39,005 bases of DNA from CAZVWH01 sp964631175. GTDB taxonomy: Bacteria; Planctomycetota; Phycisphaerae; Sedimentisphaerales; Anaerobacaceae. Under the pieces are notes generated by a model. It saw only the letters and a list, made by a program, of their open reading frames with translations, ran no database searches and was not told where the DNA came from. Below, one piece after another: positions 16,261-23,715 of this stretch (positions are counted from its first letter, which is position 1; each line of letters begins with the position of its first letter). Made by a program: the position numbers and the translations under genes. Location: assembly GCA_964631175.1 (NCBI GenBank), contig CAZVWH010000016.1:1-39005 (forward strand), written 5' to 3'.

Positions 16261-16490
16261 ACAATTTAATAACTGTTCACGGGGGTAAACCAGCGTTTTT
16301 GTGTCATTGCGAGCCCCGCTGGTCCCTGAGGGACGCGAAGTAGCGGGGCGAAGCAATCTCAGATCTTCGCAACAAACAAAGAGATTGCCGCGCTCGGCTA
16401 TGCCTCGCTCGCAATGACGTAAAATGGCCCAAATTCAACATGGCCCCTCGGGCTCTCGACCGATAAGGACGTGAACGGTTACACAATTTA
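16261..16490. mobile_element. MITE-like palindromic element with 8-bp target duplication (copy 1)
   Basis: The element spans 16269-16482 (214 bp). Its left end ATAACTGTTCAC and right end GTGAACGGTTAC are inverted repeats with two mismatches. It is flanked by a perfect direct repeat ACAATTTA at 16261-16268 and 16483-16490. Inside lie the second-level arms GTGTCATTGCGAG and CTCGCAATGACG with GCAATCTC / GAGATTGC further in. It holds no transposase. Ends beginning GTAA and an 8-bp duplication are features of the IS66 family, so mobilisation by an IS66-type transposase is a reasonable inference. Confidence 0.88.
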
Positions 16491-16562
16491 TTTAGCCCCA
16501 CTCGTCAGGGCGGAGCCCGCCGGAGCACAGCGTTTCACGTGGGATTATTCATTGTGGTGTTC

Positions 16563-18149
16563 TTAGTGAGGATGTTTTTGTCGCCGAGGTCCTATAAGCA
16601 AAGAGAGCATCTCAATATGCAGGAATTTTGAGGCTAATAAATAAACCACAGCCGCTAATGGAACGGTCAAAAAAAGCTTGAAGATATCGCCCCAGCTCTT
16701 CGAAAAGCTCAGTGCGATTAAAACCACAACATACATACACAATGTGGCGGCAATCGTTTTGCCGGTTGTCCGGGCTAATCCTTCTAATACATGCGGACCT
16801 AAACGCCGACGTAGAACTGTCGCCAGAATAGCTACCTGTAAATATGAACATATCGCTGTAGCAGCAGCAAGTCCGCCTGTTCCTAAATACCAGACAAGAG
16901 TTAAATTCAACACGACATTTATAAACACCGCTACCAGTGCACTGCGGGCTGGAGTTTTTGAATCCTGTATCGAATAAAATGCGCGTGTGGCCACCTGCTG
17001 GGCAAAGTAGCCCGTCAGTCCCAGCACATAAAACGAAAGCGTCCACGTTGTTAAAATTGTATCTTTAGCGGTGAATTGGCCACGCTCAAAAATCGCAGAG
17101 ACCAGAGGTCTGCCTATCGACAGCAGTCCTACCGTTGCCGGCAAAGCTACAAAAACCGCGCACCGTAGTCCTCGAGCAATCGTTTCAGCTAAGGCAGCAT
17201 AGTCCTTTCTTGCCGCATCCGAACTCATTACCGGAAAGATAGCCGTGGCTAACGAAATGCCAAGCACTCCTAAAGGAAACTGGTATAGCCGTTGCGCATA
17301 AAAAAGCTGTGCCACCGCTCCCTCCCAGAGCGGATACTTTATCTGCCGGCTAAACAAAGAAAAAAACTGACCTTTCTCACTCGAACCGGAAAGCCAAAGA
17401 GCGATGAAATCATCCGCCAACGTATTAATCTGCGTTGCCGTCAATCCAAGAATCATCGGCCCCATTAGAAGAATAACTTTCTTAAAAGCCTCCGATCTGA
17501 CCTGCCAAGCCGGTCGAATATAAATTCCTCTGACCCAAAGAGGCGGTAACTGAATCAACAACTGAACCAGGCCCGCCATAATCACCGCCACGGCTACAAT
17601 AAAAACCTGTCTATTCGGCTGAGTTTGAAGAACCCATCCACTAAAGCAAAGTGAGCCGATAAGGAAGATATTGAGCACAATTGGGGCTGCCGCCGGAGAT
17701 GCAAAGTGTCGATGCGTATTTAGTATTCCCGCTAAGATTGCCACGATGCAAATCAAAATCATGTATGGCAGCATTATAGCGCTTAGCTTCAGCTTCAACT
17801 GTGTGCCCGAATAAGTGCTGAAGAATTGGTAATATCCCCAGATTATGCCCTCCCCAAGCAGTACAATCACCGCAAGTAGCAAAAATACTACAGTTGCCAC
17901 AGTAAAAGCTAAAGTGTCGGCTTTTTTTCGGTCTTTTTGTAATTGTTCACTATAAACTGGTATGAGAGATGCTGAAGCCGCCCCCTCTCCGAACAGCCGT
18001 CTGGCGAGATTAGGAATCTTGAAAGCGATTGCCCAGCCGTCCATAAGGCCGCTGGCTCCCAAAAAGTACGCGAACGTCATATCGCGCAGCATTCCCAAGA
18101 CACGGCTTAGCGTTGTTAGTAAAGCGATTTGCCTAAATCCTTTTATCAT
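16563..18149 (-). CDS. murJ: Lipid II flippase MurJ
   Basis: MurJ moves lipid-linked peptidoglycan precursors across the inner membrane. The protein has 528 aa with about 14 membrane helices (MOP/MATE superfamily). The N-terminus MIKGFRQIALLTTLSRVLGMLRDMTFAYFLG and the following segment FKIPNLARRLFGEGAASASLIPVY (FriPN..RrlfaEGa.s.afvPv) are the family signature. RQFPLGVLGISLATAIFPVMS-like sequence is visible as LYQFPLGVLGISLATAIFPVM. It lies 101 bp after rodA on the same strand, a functional pair for cell-wall synthesis. The two genes are separated only by an AAAGTGAGCT-type repeat. Confidence 0.96.
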   Translation of the reverse strand: MIKGFRQIALLTTLSRVLGMLRDMTFAYFLGASGLMDGWAIAFKIPNLARRLFGEGAASASLIPVYSEQLQKDRKKADTLAFTVATVVFLLLAVIVLLGEGIIWGYYQFFSTYSGTQLKLKLSAIMLPYMILICIVAILAGILNTHRHFASPAAAPIVLNIFLIGSLCFSGWVLQTQPNRQVFIVAVAVIMAGLVQLLIQLPPLWVRGIYIRPAWQVRSEAFKKVILLMGPMILGLTATQINTLADDFIALWLSGSSEKGQFFSLFSRQIKYPLWEGAVAQLFYAQRLYQFPLGVLGISLATAIFPVMSSDAARKDYAALAETIARGLRCAVFVALPATVGLLSIGRPLVSAIFERGQFTAKDTILTTWTLSFYVLGLTGYFAQQVATRAFYSIQDSKTPARSALVAVFINVVLNLTLVWYLGTGGLAAATAICSYLQVAILATVLRRRLGPHVLEGLARTTGKTIAATLCMYVVVLIALSFSKSWGDIFKLFLTVPLAAVVYLLASKFLHIEMLSLLIGPRRQKHPH

Positions 18150-18166
18150 AATTCGGTCATAAAAAA

Positions 18167-18249
18167 TGAGCTAAAGTGAGCTAAAGTTACAAAATTATCC
18201 AAGGCTTTAGGTGCTCCAAGCTTTAGCTCACTTTAGGCACTTTAAACTT
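18167..18249. repeat. AAAGTGAGCTAAAGTT inverted repeat in the rodA-murJ gap
   Basis: GAGCTAAAGTGAGCTAAAGTT at the left pairs with AGCTTTAGCTCACTTTAGG and ACTTTAAACTT at the right. It is the same family as 3888-3961 in the ATPase operon, here occupying the whole gap between rodA and murJ. Confidence 0.72.
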
Positions 18250-18250
18250 A

Positions 18251-19498
18251 TCACGTCTTTCGAGCCACGGTGAAGGGTCTGCAGCGTCCGACATTATTTA
18301 GTAATCCTATCGAAGCCATGCTAACCAGCAGACTTGAGCCGCCATAGCTTACCAGAGGTAACGTCAACCCGGTGATCGGCATAAGCCCGACCGTCATACT
18401 TACATTGATAAGAACTTCAACAGTAAAGACTGCGACTATACCGATAGCAAGTAGTTTTCCAAACGGGTCGGTATTGTTCGCTGCGATTTCCAGTCCACAG
18501 CCGATAATAATCACATAAAACATCAATAAGCCCAGGCAGCCCACAAAACCCCATTGATGTGCGATGACGGCAAATATAAAGTCATTATATCTGTACGGCA
18601 AAAAATCATATTTGACAAACGGTCCCTTGCGAAAGCCATATCCTTTAGCGCCGCCGGAGGCGATAGCAAACTTTGAGCGGATCAAATGATAACCCCAATC
18701 ATTCTTCCAGCGCTTCGTGCTGAATTTTCTGCCCACTAAGATTCTGCCTAAACCCGGGTTCTGCTCTGCCTTTTGGCGAACCCAGTTGCTTTGCAGCAGC
18801 ACACAACTTATTCTTGTTCGTTGATATGGCCTCATCTTGTACCACAATAATGGACTTATCAGAACCGCCATTAGAATTATAATCAAAAGATGCTTAACCT
18901 TAGCCCCTGCTACGAAGAGCATTATGAATAGAATCGGCATCATTAGAATCACGGTGCCCAAATCCGGCTCCAGCAGGATCATAAGCATCGGCAGCAGTGT
19001 CAGAATGAATGGCCCGATAAGAGCACTGAAATTACGGTAATTACTGCGATATCGTAGATACCAGGCCAACGCCAGCACAAAGGCGAGCTTGCAAAGTTCT
19101 GATGGTTGTATAGCGGGCAGTTGCCTGCCTGCTATTTTGAATATAATCCATCTATGAGCGCCGTTGATCTCCGGCACAAAAGGAATGTTTATAACGAATC
19201 TACCAAGCAGTAATAAACCCAGAAGCAGTAGCAAAAAGACGTATATCGGGAAACTGAAAGCCCCCAGGCGGCGGTAATTTAATAAATTAACGGCTGTAAA
19301 GACTAAAAAGCCGATTACTGCGAATACGAGCTGTTTCTTCCATAAATTGACCAAATCGCCGGTCTGATTAGCAAGGCTGGACTCAGCGGGATTGCCGACC
19401 GCATAGATAGTACCTATACCAATAGCAACCAAAGCCAAAGTGCTCGCCAGCAGACATAATCTTACGAATTTAAGCCGTCCTTGTAGAAAATTGTACAT
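18251..19498 (-). CDS. rodA: Rod-shape-determining protein RodA (SEDS glycosyltransferase)
   Basis: This SEDS-family peptidoglycan polymerase has 415 aa and about ten membrane helices. The conserved SEDS segments are PSELCKLAFVLALAWYL, ILLEPDLGTVILMM, the loop YNDFIFAVIAHQWGFVGCLG (with the catalytic Asp in NDFIFA), and the C-terminal GLMPITGLTLPLVSYGGSSL. The YNDFIFAVIAHQWGFVG form and the lack of an FtsW-like N-terminal extension favour RodA over FtsW. It would work with a class B PBP that is not in this window. It lies upstream of murJ in the same orientation. Confidence 0.93.
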   Translation of the reverse strand: MYNFLQGRLKFVRLCLLASTLALVAIGIGTIYAVGNPAESSLANQTGDLVNLWKKQLVFAVIGFLVFTAVNLLNYRRLGAFSFPIYVFLLLLLGLLLLGRFVINIPFVPEINGAHRWIIFKIAGRQLPAIQPSELCKLAFVLALAWYLRYRSNYRNFSALIGPFILTLLPMLMILLEPDLGTVILMMPILFIMLFVAGAKVKHLLIIILMAVLISPLLWYKMRPYQRTRISCVLLQSNWVRQKAEQNPGLGRILVGRKFSTKRWKNDWGYHLIRSKFAIASGGAKGYGFRKGPFVKYDFLPYRYNDFIFAVIAHQWGFVGCLGLLMFYVIIIGCGLEIAANNTDPFGKLLAIGIVAVFTVEVLINVSMTVGLMPITGLTLPLVSYGGSSLLVSMASIGLLNNVGRCRPFTVARKT

Positions 19499-19688
19499 AT
19501 CTGCAAAAATAACACAGAGTTGCTAAACTGCATATAATAAAAGCAGGAGCAAGCCTCAAATATGAGATTGTTCGATTTTTTACCTTGATTTTCATGGGCA
19601 TTTATGATATATTATAAGAAGTCTTAACTGACGTAAATCAGTGGTTGTTATATACATGCATACTTTTTTGCCTGTGGGCAAGAAAGGA

Positions 19689-19783
19689 GGAGAAAAACAA
19701 GGAAGCTTGTTTATCCGTTTTTCCTTCTGGCCGGACCAACATCCTAAGGAGAGGTGAGTTTACCTGCTGAAAAACGGGCAGGT
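19689..19783 (+). promoter_or_regulatory. Candidate structured leader with mutually exclusive pairings
   Basis: CCGTTTTTC (19715-19723) can pair over seven bases with GAAAAAC (19692-19698), closing a nested ACAAG-GAAG-CTTGT hairpin. It can alternatively pair over nine perfect bases with GAAAAACGG (19769-19777), which is the loop of a separate 6-bp hairpin ACCTGC/GCAGGT (19762-19783). The second option is a loop-strand (pseudoknot-type) interaction. It lies about 100-190 bases before the exported-protein gene. No known riboswitch class was recognised. The rest of the 19499-19881 gap shows a small ACTGA-CGTAAA-TCAGT hairpin near 19627 and no gene. Confidence 0.45.
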
Positions 19784-19881
19784 GATTATTTCTGATGTTT
19801 TTATAAAGCAGTACTGTTATTATAGCAAAACCAAGATAGTGTAGAGTGCGTAATTCTGCGAAGAAGAAAGGATGGTTTATT

Positions 19882-20832
19882 GTGAAGAATATGGCAATAG
19901 CATTAACATTGTTTTTACTTGCTGGCTCAGCGTGGGCTGCTGACGTCGCCATCACCTGTACAGATGAAGGTGGCGGTGTAGTCCGTATCGACTATGCAGT
20001 GACAGGTACACCGAAAGTAAGGGCGTTTGCTCTGGATATTATGGTTGATGCAGGTACTATTGATGAAATTTCAGATTTCAAAGTTGGTGAGAGTGTCGCC
20101 GACGACAAGGGCTACGGCATATTTCCTGCTAATTTTAGCAGATACATTACCATAGATCCTGAGACCGGTGAAGTCACAACGTGGGATGTAAATGATTATA
20201 CACCTATAGCCGACCCTTGTGATCCGGGCGCACTGGGTGGTCTGGGCACCAATGGTATCACTATTGAGATGGGCGCACTTTATTATCCCTCTGACGATAG
20301 CTCTCCAAATGCTCCGGACGACACGGGCATACTTTGTAAAATCGAAGTCAGCGAAAGCGCCAATGTGAGCATTAGTGAAAATGCAACCCGTGGTGGAATA
20401 GTATTGACAGATCCGTCCGTTAGTCCAAACGCCGTGCAATTAAACGGCTGTGCGGTGACTGTCAATCCAGTTGGAGACACCAGCCCCGACGCTGATTGTC
20501 TGCCCAGCAGCTTTTCGACATACAGCGACTGGGTGGTGCTGGGCAAGCCCGCCTGCTGGTGCTCGAAGTATCAATGCGACGGTGATACAGACGGCCAAAC
20601 TTCCGGCTTCCCGCTCAACTATCGTATCTTCACCGGCGACCTGACCTTAATCGTGGACAACTGGAAAAAGACCATCGATGACCCGACTCTTAATCCCTGT
20701 GCGGATATTGACCATAAAGATTCGGGCTTTCCATTCAGGTACCGTGTTTTCACCTCCGACCTGGCTAAGATTGTAGCTAACTGGAGAAAGACGGATATGA
20801 ACCTGCCTGGTGATTGCCCAAGGCCTGAGTAA
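19882..20832 (+). CDS. Secreted protein with dockerin-like C-terminal repeats
   Basis: The protein is about 316 aa. The start is GTG at 19882 with AGGA 9 nt upstream; MKNMAIALTLFLLAGSAWAAD is a clear signal peptide cut after AWA. Residues about 22-200 form a beta-rich domain resembling cohesin-type domains found with such repeats. After a Pro/Asp linker, two similar repeats follow: CDGDTDGQTSGFPLNYRIFT and CADIDHKDSGFPFRYRVFTS, each continuing as DL..IV.NW.K, so each has a Ca2+-loop-like D.D.DG or equivalent and an NW helix end. This tandem is common in Phycisphaerae exported proteins, where it is annotated dockerin-like. It probably mediates extracellular assembly; the partner is unknown. 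Confidence 0.85.
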   Translation: MKNMAIALTLFLLAGSAWAADVAITCTDEGGGVVRIDYAVTGTPKVRAFALDIMVDAGTIDEISDFKVGESVADDKGYGIFPANFSRYITIDPETGEVTTWDVNDYTPIADPCDPGALGGLGTNGITIEMGALYYPSDDSSPNAPDDTGILCKIEVSESANVSISENATRGGIVLTDPSVSPNAVQLNGCAVTVNPVGDTSPDADCLPSSFSTYSDWVVLGKPACWCSKYQCDGDTDGQTSGFPLNYRIFTGDLTLIVDNWKKTIDDPTLNPCADIDHKDSGFPFRYRVFTSDLAKIVANWRKTDMNLPGDCPRPE

Positions 20833-20840
20833 AATAGAGC

Positions 20841-20912
20841 TAATCCCGTTAGAGATCCTAAATCTATCAGCTTTGTCCTATTCGATAGAGCCAGGATTTC
20901 TAACGGGACTAA
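20841..20912. repeat. TAATCCCGTTAGA palindromic element (copy 1)
   Basis: TAATCCCGTTAGAGATCCT at the left and GGATTTCTAACGGGACTAA at the right form a 70-nt imperfect hairpin with inner complementary words CTATC/GATAG. It lies just after the stop codon of the dockerin-like gene, so it could act as a 3' hairpin, although it lacks a T run. The second copy is at 21719-21791. Confidence 0.8.
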
Positions 20913-20971
20913 TTTAGTTTCATGCGATAATTGTGGGGTAGGATATTAATATTCTTTTCGGTAGGGGGGTA

Positions 20972-21502
20972 ATGATGAAAAACGTATTATTAGTTGTAGT
21001 AGCTGTTTTAACAACAGCCACCGTGGCCAATGCAAATCTAGTCCTTAATGTAGATGAAGCTACAAATACCATAGGTATTAGCGGTGATGGTGCAACAGCA
21101 CCATCTATAGCAGCCTATCTGTTTGTTGAAGGTCTCGGCTCAATCGCGGGCGGCAATATGATTTATCCGGGAACTCTGGCGGCTTACGATGACCTGGAAG
21201 CTATTGCTGCTGATCTAGGGATAAGCCCGGCGGATACATTAGCTGCTTTTCAAAACTTTTTAGATAAACCGAGCCTTGCCGACCTTAGCCTAATAACTTT
21301 GGCCGATGGGGTCATTCCTCCGGCGCCACTGCAGGGCCTATTAGTTGAGGGCATCGGTCTGACCAGAGCTGGTCCGGTTGTGCTGACTCTCGTGTCCGAT
21401 GACTTTGCGACTGTTTATGACACCAAGATATTATCCATCCCTGAACCGCTCTCCATAGCCCTGCTGGGTCTTGGTGGTTTGTTCCTGCGGCGTCGCCGGT
21501 GA
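20972..21502 (+). CDS. PEP-CTERM sorting domain protein
   Basis: The protein is 176 aa. It has an N-terminal signal peptide (MMKNVLLVVVAVLTTATVANA) and a C-terminal SIPEPLSIALLGLGGLFLRRRR: the PEP motif, a hydrophobic helix and a basic tail. This is the PEP-CTERM signal, processed by an exosortase with extracellular matrix attachment in many Gram-negative bacteria. The middle (about 22-150) is a small beta-rich domain of unknown role. A purine-rich AGGGGGGT precedes two adjacent ATGs at 20972 and 20975; the second has the better spacing. It is followed by a strong terminator. No exosortase is in the window. Confidence 0.9.
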   Translation: MMKNVLLVVVAVLTTATVANANLVLNVDEATNTIGISGDGATAPSIAAYLFVEGLGSIAGGNMIYPGTLAAYDDLEAIAADLGISPADTLAAFQNFLDKPSLADLSLITLADGVIPPAPLQGLLVEGIGLTRAGPVVLTLVSDDFATVYDTKILSIPEPLSIALLGLGGLFLRRRR

Positions 21503-21530
21503 CAATCGCAAACTATGGATTAGCATTTTG

Positions 21531-21563
21531 AGCGAGGCGATAATGATAATGCCTCGCTTTTTT
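21531..21563 (+). terminator. Rho-independent terminator after the PEP-CTERM gene
   Basis: AGCGAGGC (21531-21538) pairs perfectly with GCCTCGCT (21551-21558) and is followed by a run of T (21558-21563). Confidence 0.85.
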
Positions 21564-21596
21564 ATTGCAAATTCTACTTCGCCGGTTAGTATGTAA

Positions 21597-21672
21597 AGCC
21601 GTCGCCGTTCCGAACTGCGGCGAGGGCTTCGACTGAGCTTAGCCAAACGTCCTCAGTCGAGCCGCGACGGCT
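21597..21672. repeat. Composite inverted repeat AGCCGTCG...CGACGGCT
   Basis: The ends AGCCGTCG and CGACGGCT are perfect complements, and an inner arm GGCTTCGACTGAG pairs with CTCAGTCGAGCC. It combines the 'GCCGTCGCCG' palindrome word seen at 37657 and 38849 with a 'TCGACTGAG' word related to the CTGAGCAAAGTCGA family. Confidence 0.7.
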
Positions 21673-21712
21673 ATAAATTAGTAATCAACGATAAGTTTAC
21701 AGAGAGACATCA

Positions 21713-22369
21713 ATGAAATTAATCCCGTTAGAAATCCTAAAGAAATCGATTTTGTTTTATCCGATAGAACAAAGATTTCTAATGGGACTAAAGGCTGTAA
21801 TTACCCTATTCTTAGTGTGGATATTCTTAGGCGCGTTCGGCTGTCAAAAACCTAACAAACAGTCATCTTCTGATAGAGCTATTTTGCCGCCGGATATCGC
21901 AGGAACGTGGAAAGCCCAGGACAGTCCATGGAAGATAGTTTTGAGTCCCGATGGAAAAGTATCTTCAGCGGTTATTCCTATGGGTGAAATTGAGATTAAA
22001 CCCAATCGGACAACAAAGGTTAAAATGAAAGATGGTAGTATCAGCACCTTCACAACTGGTGATTGTGTTGTTGAGTACACACCCATAAATAGAGAGCTGT
22101 ACGTCTGTATTGAAATGGAGAAGATTCACATTAAGTTCTTAGATAATGTGATTACCGGCAATAGCACCGATAGATTCGTTGGCTCTGTTTCGCAAGAAGG
22201 TAGATTCTGGATGGCTGACTGGATAACTGTTTTTGACTACGGCCCGAGTTTCCCCCAGGAGCCGAATGATATAGCTGCTAAGCCGTTAGTATTCGAGAAG
22301 GTGGAGACAGAACAAAAAACAGAAAAAGATAACAGGTTATCAGAGAATCATACGGTTCATATCAAGTAA
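21713..22369 (+). CDS. Putative lipoprotein of unknown function
   Basis: The protein is 218 aa from the ATG at 21713 (GAGAG 6-8 nt upstream), or about 195 aa from the internal ATG at 21782. A hydrophobic segment AVITLFLVWIFLGAFGC ends in a Cys that fits a loose lipobox. The mature part (about 45-205) looks beta-rich, e.g. GTWKAQDSPWKIVLSPDGKV and ITGNSTDRFVGSVSQEGRFW, resembling small calycin-like or DUF domains, but I do not recognise the family. The first 24 codons overlap a palindromic TAATCCCGTTAGA element (21719-21791), so the extra N-terminus MKLIPLEILKKSILFYPIEQ may be encoded by the repeat. The true start is unsettled. Confidence 0.7.
   Translation: MKLIPLEILKKSILFYPIEQRFLMGLKAVITLFLVWIFLGAFGCQKPNKQSSSDRAILPPDIAGTWKAQDSPWKIVLSPDGKVSSAVIPMGEIEIKPNRTTKVKMKDGSISTFTTGDCVVEYTPINRELYVCIEMEKIHIKFLDNVITGNSTDRFVGSVSQEGRFWMADWITVFDYGPSFPQEPNDIAAKPLVFEKVETEQKTEKDNRLSENHTVHIK
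21719..21791. repeat. TTAATCCCGTTAGA palindromic element (copy 2), inside the 5' end of a gene
   Basis: TTAATCCCGTTAGAAATCC at the left pairs with GATTTCTAATGGGACTAA at the right, as in copy 1. The inner words TTTTGTTTTATC and GATAGAACAAA are also complementary. The right arm contains the ATG at 21782 that could start the lipoprotein. Confidence 0.8.
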
Positions 22370-22527
22370 ATGTTTGTCCGCATATTTGGTTTTATTACAA
22401 GACCAGAGCCGCCGGTAACTGATTTAGCTCTAATTTACCTCTGTGAATCTTCAATTTAATAGCAGATTATCCGGCAGCAGCGTATATAATTCTTAGGGTT
22501 GCTATAGCTCAATAATAGCTTTTTGGC

Positions 22528-22555
22528 TTGACCCCGCGGCGAATTCCGCTAAACT
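22528..22555 (+). promoter_or_regulatory. Possible promoter for etfB
   Basis: TTGACC (22528-22533), 16 nt, TAAACT (22550-22555), about 50 bases before the etfB start. It is a reasonable sigma-70-type match but unverified. Confidence 0.35.
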
Positions 22556-22606
22556 GATTATTCTTAAAAATTGATGTGAGCAAAGAGACCTTTAAGGAGA
22601 CAATTG

Positions 22607-23692
22607 GTGGCTTACAATTGCGTTGTTCTGGCCAAGCAGGTCCCTGATACCAAAAGGATTACTGGCCAGGTTATGAACGATGACGGCACTGTAAATCGTT
22701 CCGCCTTACCTGCTGTTTTCAATCCGGAAGACCTCAATGCCCTCGAATTAGCTCTACAAATCAAGGATAAATTTGGTGGTTCTGTTACAGTTATATCTAT
22801 GGGGCCGCCAGCAGCGGCTGCAATTCTTCGCGACTCACTTTTCCGTGGAGCCGACGATGCCGTCCTGATAACCGACCCCGGCTGTGCAGCCAGTGACACC
22901 CTGGCAACCAGTTACATCCTGAGCTGTGCGGTAAGGAAAATTGATTACGACATCGTTCTTTGTGGCAGACAGGCAATTGACGGCGACACCGCACAAGTAG
23001 GCCCGCAATTGGCGGAGAAACTGGGTATTACGCAGATTACATACGTCGAAGAGCTTACGGACCTCGCCGGCAAAATTATAACGGTGCGGCGAAATATCGG
23101 AAACGGCTGGCAGCAAGTGAAAACAAAACTTCCAGTTCTGTTGACCGTTACCAGCGATGCAAATGAGCCGAGGGTCGCCGCAGCAAAGAAAATGATGAAA
23201 TACAAAAACGCGCGCACGCCGGTAGAGGCGGAAAGGGAAATCAGAGAAAAGATGACAGACAACAGAGCCGCGACCGTCAGGGAGCGGATGACAGAAGACA
23301 GAATACAGAAGACGCAGTTTTTAGCCCCCATCCCTGCGGTGGGGGGCGGAAGTCAGAAATCAGAAGACAGAATACGGAAGGCGCAGTTTTTAGCCCCCAC
23401 CCCTGCGGTGGGGGGTAGGAATGAGAATACAAAAATCAGCGAGGAAGAAATAAAAAAACTTGTTGAGCAGCAATGTGATAAATTACAGCAGAAAGGTTTA
23501 TTGATTAAGAAATGGGATTTAGGCTTTATCGGTGCGGATTTGAACAGGTGCGGGCTAAGCGGCTCACCAACAAAGGTCCACCGTATTCAAAGCGTCGTCC
23601 TGGCCGCCAAGGAGAGCAAAGAAATCCGGCCGACCGATGGAGGAATCGCTGATATGATACACGAGCTAATCGAAGATAAGGTAATAGCATAA
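22607..23692 (+). CDS. etfB: Electron transfer flavoprotein beta subunit with in-frame repeat insertion
   Basis: EtfB binds AMP or a second FAD and, with EtfA, carries electrons from acyl-CoA dehydrogenases. The core is intact: NCVVLAKQVPDTKRITGQ, NPEDLNALELALQIKD, GADDAVLITD, GRQAIDGDTAQVGPQLAEKL, NEPRVAAAKKMMKYK and the C-terminal IADMIHELIEDKVI. The GRQAIDGDTAQVGP form is the one found in ETFs of anaerobic/bifurcating type, whereas mitochondrial EtfB has IDDD. Length is 361 aa compared with about 260 for the family. The excess lies at about residues 210-283 and contains two 23-residue repeats (SEDRIRKAQFLAPTPAVGGR and its twin) encoded by a 69-bp tandem hairpin repeat. The GTG at 22607 is chosen (AAGGAG 7 nt upstream); TTG at 22604 is possible. 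Confidence 0.94.
   Translation: MAYNCVVLAKQVPDTKRITGQVMNDDGTVNRSALPAVFNPEDLNALELALQIKDKFGGSVTVISMGPPAAAAILRDSLFRGADDAVLITDPGCAASDTLATSYILSCAVRKIDYDIVLCGRQAIDGDTAQVGPQLAEKLGITQITYVEELTDLAGKIITVRRNIGNGWQQVKTKLPVLLTVTSDANEPRVAAAKKMMKYKNARTPVEAEREIREKMTDNRAATVRERMTEDRIQKTQFLAPIPAVGGGSQKSEDRIRKAQFLAPTPAVGGRNENTKISEEEIKKLVEQQCDKLQQKGLLIKKWDLGFIGADLNRCGLSGSPTKVHRIQSVVLAAKESKEIRPTDGGIADMIHELIEDKVIA
23293..23420. repeat. 69-bp tandem hairpin repeat inside etfB
   Basis: Two units start with AGAAGACAGAATAC at 23293 and 23362. Each continues through GCGCAGTTTTTAGCCCCCA or a one-base variant and CCCTGCGGTGGGGGG, whose AGCCCCCA/TGGGGGGC arms form a hairpin. The 69-bp period is 23 codons, so the frame is kept. 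The AGAAGAC...AGAATACAGAAGA...TTAGCCC layout is the same as the 149-bp units at 37745-38042. Confidence 0.88.
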
Positions 23693-23715
23693 CCTGAACA
23701 ATAGGAAAATCGCAA

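Noticed and set aside
16304..16501. Minus-strand frame of 65 codons
   Set aside because: It lies entirely within the MITE copy; it is the repeat translated, with no host gene around it.
19640..19800. c-di-GMP riboswitch upstream of the dockerin-like gene
   Set aside because: The conserved GEMM core and tetraloop receptor words are not present; only a generic switch-like pairing is supported.
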